A DNA stretch of 64,000 bases from Diphasiastrum complanatum. Its lineage: Eukaryota > Streptophyta > Lycopodiopsida > Lycopodiales > Lycopodiaceae. Under the pieces are notes generated by a model that made no database searches, was not told the DNA's origin, and saw only the letters and a list, made by a program, of their open reading frames with translations. The translations under genes and the position numbers were made by a program. Within the stretch, counting starts at the first letter, position 1. Each line of letters starts with the position of its first letter. The stretch covers positions 12,708,144-12,772,143 of the forward strand of contig CM055114.1 of NCBI GenBank assembly GCA_029204225.1, given 5' to 3'. Shown in pieces: positions 37,441-49,400 of this stretch.

Positions 37441-40400
37441 AGAGAGAAAAGAGAGGGCAGATCTTAGTCCTTCAATGAAGATCCTTAAACCTGCAAAGAA
37501 AATCACAAAAACAAAAAAGCACTCTCAATCGCTTAGGAAACTGCTCTGATACCATGTTATGAAAAGATTCACAAGTATTAGTATCAATAATGCATTAAAA
37601 AAAAAGCAAAAGACATTCACATAACATTCTCCAACTAAGAAACTATATGAATATCAATGGCCACCAATAACTCAGGCGGATCTCCAACTAAGATCTCCAA
37701 AATAGTACAACTCCCCTACAAGAAGCCCAAGACTCAAATGATCAAAATTAGCAAATGATCAGCCTTAGTGGCTATTTATAGTAGACAAACTCTGCCTCCC
37801 TTCATATTGATTTGGAAAAAAAGTGAAATTCAAAAATTAGGGCCAAAAATAAAAAATAGTATTTCTAGGCCCGTCACGTGTAATATAGACTGCATGTCCA
37901 CTAATACTATCGAAAGTAGAAAAGTATGGACTATAATGTGTGTCCATAACAGGTGTTGGATGTTTTTATCTTATATAGAGACATCAATTAGGCAATTGCT
38001 TTTAGATTTCTTTTTCATTATTGGCATAGAGATTTGATGCCAAAGTCTAAAGAGTGAAAATTTGCTTTTAGACTAGTATTTCTAGGTTTTTGGTTAAGTA
38101 CCTAGAAGTTGCCATTTTAGGACATACTTAGGAAAAGTGGCTAAATGACATTTAGGCTGCTATAAATAGTTGTACCTACATGGAGAACAGATCATTGAAT
38201 TCTCTTATGATGTGAAGAATTCATCTTTGTTGATTCTATGTCCATCTCTTATGGTTTTCTCATGATATCTTGAGTTTCTATGTGTAGAATGTTGATTTTC
38301 TTGTTGATCTAGCTTTCATACGTGTGGAGTACTGTATTGCACTGCTGCTGTACGGGCATGGACAATACTAAGTCAGATCTAAGTGGTTATGATCAGATCT
38401 TGATGCATTTCTAAATACCAGCATAATGTAGTGATTTCTATGTTGTTGATGAATCTAGATGTGTGATCCAAATTGGCTAAAGATCATTGATGAACTAATA
38501 GTGCTTTGATCTCTGATTTTTTACATGGTATCAGAGCAGGTTGCAGGCCAAAGATTGTGGTCTTACCAAATCTAGAAGTGGATTTGAGGGTGCCATAAAT
38601 TCTATGAGGATTTGGAGGCATTGTTGACTCAAATCAAGCATTTTCAACTATAGAGATTGGATCATTGTGATCTAAATGTCATATTAGGTCAAATCACTTG
38701 TAGATGGCCGATTTTTTAAACCACTCATTGAAATGTGGAGACAAAAATTGCTCATGGTATAGGATGATACATTCTAATATTCAGCACAAGAACCTTCCCT
38801 CAATAGCTGCCATTACTGATGGTAGTTCAGGTGTAAACATTATGTCTTCACACATATAGCAAGAGTGGGAACTCAGTGCCTTAAAACCTGCAGGTTTTTC
38901 TATAAAACTTGCTGATCATAGCTGCATCAAGTGTCAAGCCCATGGGAATTGTGGAGAATGTACATGTGAAAGTCGTTGATCTTCGGTTTGTCATTAACGT
39001 CACTATCCTAGATCTTCCAAAAACAACCGCATCCTATCAACTTCTATTAGGAAGGCCCTAGCTTAACTTAGCCAAAGTATGCCATGACTGGGGTACAGAT
39101 CGAATCACACTTGAGAATCGAGATCGAGCCGTGAGAGTTGATCCAAATACTTGGACAATCAAGTCTGCTAGCCCGCTAGAGGAGACAACTTCATCCACCA
39201 TTGACCACACGATCGACCGAGACCAAAGAAAACGACACAAGCTATTGGGAATCCATCAAGATTCTAATACTGATATCATCAATTGGATTGAAGTACTAGC
39301 TATAGTCGATTGTATGAGCTCCGTAAAAGGATCCATCTCCCTACTCTGAGAAACCAATTGATAGCTTGAATTGAAGCCCTCAAACTGAAAGCTTGTCACC
39401 CTTGATGATGAGATCGAAACCGAGGTGAACATGGTCGAACTATCATGGCTCCCAATAGAACCAGCACCAAAACCTTGTGAAGAAGAGCTCCTCCCATGGT
39501 GCTTAGTTTTCACTCTAGATGACAATGTCCTAAAGCGAAAGGACTTACATAAAGGTGACTTAGCTCTTATGTATCATAGCAAGGTCACAAAAGACAAACT
39601 AAAATTTTTAGGTGGGTATCCATACAAGGTAACAAAGATTTATGAAAATGGAGATGTGCAACTTGCCACCTTGGAAGAGACCACATTGGTAAATGGTAGT
39701 CGCTTAAGGCGTTATTACCACTTCCCACCTGTTACATAAAAATTCTCTCCACCTTTCTTATTTTTGGTTTTTTGTTTTGCTTTCTTTGGCTCCTTTCACT
39801 TGACTTGTATATTGTTTTCTCTTTTATGTGTCTACCTTCATAATTAGTATTTTGGTTATTCTTGTTTCAGAGAGTAAAATGTACAGTAACAAGCTATATT
39901 CTTTTCTTTCCATGAACTGAGAAGAGTGATTTTAGGCAAAGAGAGAATTGTCCAAGTTGTTCATTGAGTTAGTATAGGTTACAGGTAAAGAAGCTGAAGA
40001 CCACCAAACACAGTACTATGCAAAAAAGTGAATCTACAAGCTGGACAAAGAGAAGTGAATCTTCATCAAGAATCTTTGAAATAAGTGCTAGTGAAAGAAA
40101 TTTCATATGCCAATGATCAGAATATTGCCAATATCCTTCATTATACAGCCCAGTGCAACAGCAAAAGACACTATAGGAGAGAAAAACCTCAATATCTCTC
40201 CCAATTTTCAATGTCTAGGTTCGTCTGTTTGACCATGGCTAGAACACATCATGATGAGTCTAAATTGAGTAAGGCAAGTCTGGAACCCTATATCTCATCC
40301 TTGTAGGCCCAAAATAGTAAAAATCACTTAAATCATCCTATAGGCTTGTCTTTTTTAGATCTAGGTTCGCCCTCTTCACATTAGACTCCTCATAATATGC

Positions 40401-43400
40401 TCTTTCAATAGTGAGTCGGGCAAAGCTCCCAGTCAGTTGTTGTGGGAAACCCATTTTTAGAAAATCACAAAACAGACTCTCCACACGTGTGAAATTGACA
40501 TCTAGGTTCGTCCCCCTTGACATTTAGCACATCTCCCCATGCTAGATCTATTGTCAAACAAGCGAACCTAGATCCCTAGCCAAACTCCCAAAAATTGAGT
40601 TTAAGTGATTTTTGGAGTTGAACTGAGCTTTTTGGCCATTTTTGAGTTGAACTGAGCTTTGTGTTTCCCACATGTGTGAAGGACCTGATCTGGGCTCACC
40701 TCTGCCACCATTGATCTTAGAACGTCTTTTTTTAGTCGATCTAATATCTAACACAAGATTAGATTTTGCTTGATTCAATATTTTGCATTTTTTATGAAAC
40801 CCTAATTTTGATAGGATCTCTTGATTTTCAGGTTGCTGGACTTTTGAAGAGGGTGTTTCAATCTTAGGTGTTGGCAAAAGTTTATCATATTGTATTTAGA
40901 TCTATTGTGATCAAGAAATCAAGATTCTAGGTGCTAGGATTTGCTAGAAGACAAAAAAGGAGAGGCTAGAGTGTTTCCAAATCTTTGTAATTTCTTCTTG
41001 AGTTTCATTTGTTGATTTTCAAGAGAGTGCTAAGTGCATTATAATAGTTCAAAGAAGATCAAATCATTGCAATATGGCAACCTCAAGTGGCTTTATGTTG
41101 GGAGTACACAAGCCCAAGGACACCACAACAAAATGGAGTGGCCGAGAGGAAGAATAGAACTTTGTGTGAAGGTGCCAAAGCCATGCAATATTGGATGGAA
41201 AAATCTCTTTTGAGATATTGTTTGGTAGAAGGCTGAGTGTCAACTTTTTCAGAACTTTTGGATGTATTTGGTATATCAACATCACTCTTGATGATAGAAC
41301 CAAAGAGGATCCTGTTAAAAATCCAGCAACTTCACACATGTGGGGAACCACATCAAAAGTGTGAATGATCTTTACCATGCTTTATGATAGCACACAGATC
41401 ACCTACAGAGTAATACTACAATCTACATACAGATCTGAGGCTAGAGCACAATCTAGAATGCTACAAATCAAAGCTACATTAATTGCTCACAAATAGGAAA
41501 AGTACACAAGCATAATAATGTATGAAGAAGACACCAATCTCGAGTTAGAGAGAGAATTTAATTAAGCAAAATAGCATGAGATTCAATTTTGACATTATGT
41601 CCTTACAAAAGTTTGATTCATCATTAAAAATGAATGAGAACCATATGTACATATATAGGAGAGCCAAAATTCGTGGTACTACTAGCATTCAATGCATTCC
41701 CTACAACTATTCAAGTGTAAGCTACCACTATATTGACACCTAACAGCTTGCATGCAAAGATTGCACCTAACTTCTACCTACTTTCTCCAAATGTCAATTT
41801 CTCAACTAGACAAATACAAAACTACATGCATGTGTCCATTACTATATTTGCATGTCTTGCATGTCACAATGAAAACTTAGGATACAATACATTTATGATG
41901 GCTCGAGTTTCTACAATGTCATTTTAGGCCATTTCCCGCGTGTAAATCTCCATGCATGTCAATCTAGATGTTGTGAACATTGTTGCATGTCATACTAGAC
42001 CAACTAGACTTTTTGCATGTCAATGGAACTTGATTTACCTAACCCAAACTCGCCCTATTCTACAAGGATATGTCCTCAATTCACACACCTTGAATATGTA
42101 CAATCAATTTATATGAGTAGAACCCCCAAAATCAACATATGCAAGATAGATATGTTTTACAATTCTTCACACTCCTCCGTAAAATATATCTATCTGATGA
42201 TGATGAAGATCTTTTGTGTGTGTAGATTCTTTGAAAATGATCAAAGAATCCATCATAGCAGCACGCTTACCAAATCCACGATAAGATCTCTTTGATATAA
42301 ATCTTTTCCAAATGCCTTTGAAAAATATTCCACCAATCTACCACTATGTTGATATGCCTCTTCCATGCTTGATCCTGATCTTGGTTTTGAGAACTCCACA
42401 TGCATGAAGATGGCTACATAAGAATCTGAAAAATCCGAGGCTTCCATGCCTTACCATGATTACAAAGACCATATAGATCAAGATTATACCATGAGCAATA
42501 TTCAAGATTAAGCACACTAGCTTTATTAGTCCAAACTCTATTAACTCTACCCAAAATGGATCTAATCTTGAAACCATATTCTAACTTGATCAAATTGGGC
42601 TCAATACTTTTTTAAGGATGTAAGTGTCCTCATTGGATGTTTCACTTACTCTCAAAAGAAATTCACAATATGCCTCAAAACATGAAAAAACTCTTTTTTT
42701 TCAAACTATGAATACTAAACTCATTCTTGCTCTTACTCAATTTAAGAACATACAGATGATGATACAATATCTTGCTTTCTAGATGTTTTGAAAACATAAT
42801 CATGTCACCAACGACAAGAATAAACTTCAAATTAAAGACTTCATTCAAAACTAGAATAGTCTTACTTGATCTTTGAGATAAGCAAATCTCAACTAAGCAA
42901 GATACAATATCAATCAAAAAAAGAGAATCATAGGTGAGTACAATAGAATGAATACCACCTTCACTTATCCTTTCTTTTTTAAGAACCACAAGGTCTCGGC
43001 CTTGTACAATGAAGATCTTCTTGGATATGCATATTGAGGATACTCCTCCTCAAACCTCGACCCCATCACAACTTGATGACTCACCATAGCAATGACTTGT
43101 GATGCATCATAACATGATGTGCTCTCAGCCCCTTCCAAGATTGAAACTAGATCTTCATAAAAAACAATAACATCTCCATGCTCAAACACCTTCGAGATAG
43201 AGAGTGTAAAGGCTATGTAGCCTTCCTTGGTGGATAAGCATCCAACCATGATCCATAGGCTTGGATCTACATCCTTCTTTTCTTTCAAGAAACCACACGC
43301 AAAGCAATAATCTTCAAGAACACTAAGATACACAACCTTAGACTTATAATTGAACAAAACTCCATATAGTGCAATCCTTCCAATAGCTCCATAACTCCAA

Positions 43401-46400
43401 AAAACTTTGCATAATGAAAAATACACATGCACCACAAAACTTGAAGAGACAAATCAAAGCCATTGGTTACTTGTGAAATCATCAATAAGTGAAGAAAAGC
43501 AAGAGGCAACTTCCTTGCTTGTTGATGAAGAAAGATCAACATCCGAGTGTTCCAACAACATAGGATGTTTTTTCTTGGTAGAAGACATCAAATATGGATC
43601 CAAATGTGTTTTTGCCATAGAATAAGCCACTCTTGGCTTGATCTCCCTGACTATTGAAGACATAGATCTGAAATTGGAAACATGCAACCTCCTATGCCAT
43701 ACTTCTTCCTTGGAAACACAAGTCATCAATGCAAAATCACAAGTACTTGCATTCTCATGCACATTTGACTTGAAAATGCCTCCATATCTAGGTCCATTTA
43801 CTAGGATCTCACCACCTTTCTTTATAAAACAATTATTGACATCGAATTCCACTTCAAAACCATCATCAAATAACTTTCCAACACTAATCACATTTTTTGT
43901 GAGATTAGGAACATAAAGTACATTGGAAAGTGATAAACTCATAGAAGATGCAAGATCCAAGGAACAAATTCCAACTCCTTCAATTGAACATGCATCACCA
44001 ACAACTTTGTATATTGAACCTTTAAGTTCTTGAAAAGGTTCTAAAAAAAAAAAAAACTTTTAGTGCAACTCATGTGTGATGATGCACCACTATCAATATA
44101 CCAAGATACATCATTAAAGGGTAAAGAGGAGAAGCTAAACATCATGAGAGATGCCTCTCCACAACTTGCATGTGAATCTTCAATGGTAAAATTGGCTTGA
44201 TCTTCTTGAGTCTTCTTCTTGAAGATAGAAGAATGAGTTCAATCATCTTCTACTCATCCTTGGTCTTTGTCCTTTGCTTTGTCCTTTGATTTGTTCTTGG
44301 TGAAGGCTTGAGAAAATTTGTTCTTGCTCCTCCCTCTTGACTTGTTCTTGGCAAAGTGAGACCACCATCCTTCCTTGAAAGTGTGTTGATCTTTAACAGC
44401 TTGTTCTTTTGCCTGTATTCTTCAGCAATAAAAACATCATGAAGAGTCTCCATAGATGGTAGCTCCTCCATGATAGCATAAGTTTTCTATTTGCATCGTT
44501 GTTGGAGAGTGGTTGGAATGCAATGATGTGTTATCAATGGTTTTCAAGATGAACATCCTAGGGGCGTAGTTCAACTAAGTCCATCACAAGTGGTAAATTA
44601 TGAGAGTACCAGGAGAATTGAAGTAAACTCAATTCAAGGATTCAATACAGGTGGTGTCAACTATTTACAAAGTACAAGTTTCAAAAATTGGGGTTAATGC
44701 AAAATTATTAATGTCCTACTTATGATTCTTGTGATGATGTTATGGTAATCAAAGAGGACTACATTTTATTTATGGGTGTTGGTGAGATCCTTACATATTT
44801 ATGGTAGCTTGGAAGATGTTCAAAGATACCAAGGGAGTCAATCTTCAAGCAAAGTTGTCATAGTTATGGCAAAGCTTATCATGTCTACATTATTTGATTC
44901 AAGGAGATTCAAGTTCAAATCAAGGAATTAGGTAATATGTTGCACTCATGGAGGGCATAGAAATGCACTAAGGGACATGAAAACAAAAACAAGATATTGA
45001 AAAGCCATATGAAACAGGTCTATATGAAAAGGATCATTATAGCAAGGAACTCTACATCGACATATGAAAGAAGTTCTACATCAAGTGATGAAAACATCAA
45101 GATTGGAGTTGATCATGGATTCTACATCAGAATTGAGGATCTTCATTACATGGGCATCATGGACGATACACATGCGTACTTGAACTAACATAAAGGGGGG
45201 AGTGTTAGAACTGATGTTCACATTGTTACCCCTAATGTTGTCATCTAGGGTTAATTAGGATTATAAGGCCATGCTTGCCTGCTAATTCTAGGGGCCTTTA
45301 CCTATATTTAGTAAAGTCAAGGTAGACTTTAGTTAGACTCAAGTTCGAGATGCTAGTGCTTGATTTGGAGCATGAGTTTTGCTATAGATAGGTATTGGAT
45401 GTTTTTTACCTTATATAAAGACATTGATTAGGCGATTTCTTTTAGATTGCTTTTTCATTATTGGCATAGAGACTTTGGCAATGTAGTGCACCCTAGTCCA
45501 TTTACAATGGGGCATAGTTGGAGTACATCTCATCATTATTCTTCATCATTATTGTTTGTGTTCTCTTTCATATGTATGGCTATTGTCTAACAACAATAGG
45601 AATCTTGTCTTGGGTAACTTGTATGCACAAATCGGTTTATTAACACTTGTGTACTTGCAAGCTCCAAGGGAGAGTGCACCTCTTTGGGAGAAAGTACGTA
45701 GGAGATTGTTGGAAGATGGGCCTTAATGGAGTTTAATAAACTCTTTGACGTCCAAGGGACACGTAGTGGCCTCATAGGCCACCACTTAACCCCTTAGGTT
45801 AACATATATCATAAATGCTTTGAATGTTCATACATTAAATTTCTTAGAATGACTAGGAAGCTACACATTTGTAGTATAAAGGTTCACATGTAGCTGCTTA
45901 TACACACGCTATACTATGTGCAAAGGTAGGTAATTTGTGAATCAACTATCCTTTTGGAAATCTCATTAATTGTTAGTCAAGCATAGTTTGAAACTTGTAC
46001 TTTTCACTTCTTGGTGTGGCAAGAGTGTTAGCCTTTGCTCATTACTTCCCTGAAAACCTTTACTTATATGATTTTCCAATATCTTGAGCTATAAATTATC
46101 AACTACTAAATGACAGAGGTGTACATACATAACAATTATTTCATAGTACTATAAACCAAACAAAAGCTTGAATACAAACCTATTTTCAATAGCTACACTC
46201 TCTGAAGCATTTGAAAAATCTTCTCCATTCTTTATCACCACTTGAAGGGCTGCAAAAACAAAGAAAAATGACTACATTTTTAAAGCAACATAATGCTCAA
46301 CATAGAGTTCAAAGCAATGACCACAAATACGTAGGATTGCAAAAGTAGCAACTAGATTAGAGAAACTATTAGAATTGATACCAAATGAGTAATTTTGCTA

Positions 46401-49400
46401 TAAAAGAGAGCCCAAAGAAGCAGACTAGTAGCCAAAAACTTTAAAGTGATTCCTACCCTTTCAATTTAATCCATGTACTTGTCACTAACTAATCTAGAAC
46501 TGGCCCTTTCCCAAATTGTTCATAGAAAAACTCATACACATATAGCTGAAAGATCTTGTACTATAAACCTTGAGAGTTATATAAGTTATAGAATCAATAG
46601 AGATGACATTTGCCGAATAATTCTTCATTATAGAACTTCTTACTGAAGTTTCGTGTACACTATACAATCATGAAGGTCTTATAGAGTAAATGGGAATTAT
46701 GTGTAAGTGGAAGGACCGATAGTTCGACCAATCATTGGAGCCACTCCTAGCAAGAATTCAAAACTAGCAAAAATTATTGTATCCATGTCGAAAATCGATT
46801 AAAAAATGTTCACTAACACTAAAACTAGATGGCATGCTAATAATACAAGCAATACAAAGGTAAACGATGCCAACATTATAATTTATCAATGATGCCTATA
46901 ATGGCCATCATATGGACATGTAAACACTCCCTTGATATTGATCTCTTTCTCTTTGGTCTCCTTAAGCATTCTCTTTATCGCTTTCTAGGGTTAATTCTTG
47001 CTTATGTGCTACTTTCCTAGCTTAGCTACTGATTTGCTGTGAATCAATTCGTACCTTTATGTAATTTTTCAAATCTAGTTGTTCGTTGTTAATGCATTGT
47101 GAATATCACAAGTATTAAAAAATGACAAGATCAAAAATTCTATAGCAACATAGAATGAGAATGTATAAATAAGTTTCTTTAATTCCAGTGTTTTGTGCTA
47201 AAACCATATGAAAATTACAATATGAACATTTTGTTTGAAAGAGTTTAAGCATACAACCTCTAGTGTTCCTTAACAGCTGTATAAGTCTGATTTTTTCAGC
47301 TAAGTTTCTTTCCAGGATTTGCAGTCTTTCATTTTCCCACTGCACCTCATAGATGTTCTTTTTGAAATCTTTAATAGCCACCAAGATATCAATCTGCCAA
47401 TCATGAATACTGCTATTAGGATGTTACTGACATGTGCACAATCCACAACACTTAATTTGGAGGAGGATAATAACAGTCATGGTTGCTTTTGCCTACCTTT
47501 GAATTGGCTTCTCGAAGAATAATGTCATTGAACTCTAAAACGATGTTTCTAGGCAAGAGCACAGCATCTAAGTAATCCCCCTCCAATGGTTGAAGCTCTA
47601 TTTCGACCAACCCTTGCTTGACATGTAGTAAGAATGCCAGGTTCTTTTTCTTCTTATCTCTGCCCTCACGAAATTCTGTAAAGCAGAGAGCCAAAGTTTA
47701 CAGCAGAGCAAGTACATGCTTGGCAGTCCCATGAAGGATGTAAACCTCAGATACTCCCAAAAGGCACTTCAATGTTCTCTATTTAGCCAAGAGTTTTTTT
47801 AAAACCTAAGCATGCTTTGAGCAGCAGCCTATGGAAAATGAGCAGTTTGTATTAGGTTTGTAAAGGCGTGGTTGAAAATACTGTCTTGTCAAAAGCATCA
47901 TTTTTGAGTTATACACAAAATTGTAATCAAGGAGAGAGAACACACATTTTATGAGGACATTGAAATTAAGTGTTTCTTCAGTAAATTATGATTCATGCGG
48001 CCTGTACGACTAAATGCAAACTGACCAGCTAAGGTTCTCAATGCTTTTTCAAACCGTTTGCGGTTTGCATCATCTGAAGCTGTCAGTTTGCTTAGATAGC
48101 TTAGCATTCCTGATAAGATCTTTCCCTTTTTCTTGACTTCTTCTTCTTTCAGTATCTTTCTATTGCGTGCTGCTACTAATCTGTCCCAAGTGTCTGCTTC
48201 AATATCCTATATAGCAGGGCATCAAGAGAACATGATGAGTTTTATCTTTCTAGTGCTGGTAACAATGACATCTTTACCTTGATCAAATAAGACTTCAAGA
48301 AACAGTCAGATAGTCAAATTTCGAAATTGTGAAATAGCAAGAACTCAAGTCGAAATCACAGCTGTTTTAGTCCAAATATGTACTTGTGAAAATCTTTGGC
48401 TAACAAGAAATTATTCTACTAGGCACTTGAATTAGGAGCTTTCAGAGGGAAGTTCGATTGACAAAGAGACACTGTTTCAGCTCAATTCAGAATGCAACCA
48501 ATTTAACAACCTACAGTAGCTCACAGAAGTGAAAGGATCATCCATTTTCCACCAATACAACCCCAGAAGTAGTTAGATGATGCTCTTCATACAAATAACA
48601 AGATACATGTTTACCTCTGGACGTTCATTATAAGGATCCAAAGGCGAACTTAATTTAGCCATCAAAATGGACTGCCGACCTTGAGTAATCTGCAGTGTTC
48701 AGATTCAGAATTAAGGATCTAAACAGCAAGTTCTTTTGTAAGGAGCAAAAAGCAGAATTATTGACCATCTCAGAAATAGAGCCGTTGAGGGAGGCAAGGA
48801 AATTAAGTAACTTACCTTAATCAGTGTCCTCACATAATGTACCAAGGAAGTTGCATCCTTCTCCAAGTAAAATTTGTTTGCCTCTTGGCTAAATGGATTA
48901 TATTCAAGCAGCTATTATTTCTAGAAACTATTATAACTGCTTCGTGGAACAAACAATATGAATACTGCAAGATAATTATGTCAATGGAATCGTACACTTC
49001 TCACCAATAATGGTGTGATGCAGCCCATGTTCTCAAACTACCGCAGGCAAATGAAGATACCGATGTTTAGTAACTCACATTTATCTATAGGTTTGTAACC
49101 TTCTTTATGCTCTACTTTTTTTGTTTCTTCATTAAAGGCCTTCAATTAACTCTTCAGTATTAGCCATTTTACAAGGCATGACAACTTCCCTTTCAATAGC
49201 AGATTTTATGGCAGCACAATGCTGCTCTGTAAAGCAAACTAGAAACCCAACCCAAGTGTGAAAAGTTAAGTATGATAGATATTCCCTGATATTGGTCCTT
49301 CGTACGAAATCCCTTGCTAGCTAGAACACTTTTAAGAATTGCTACAAGATTTTTCCACTAAGGCAGAATCCACTTCTTCATACGGGTGCTGCCCTGGCTA

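Larger units (their letters stand above)
36217..46179 (-). other. 9.96-kb intron of the CFAP43-like gene, nested LTR elements
   Basis: Lies between exons i and j. From low to high coordinate it holds a (GA)n array, a minus-strand LTR with its primer-binding site, a plus-strand gypsy remnant, a copia integrase scrap, a minus-strand copia with a 3' LTR, and a 390-bp LTR at 45.2 kb. The splice phase is kept across all of this. Confidence 0.75.
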
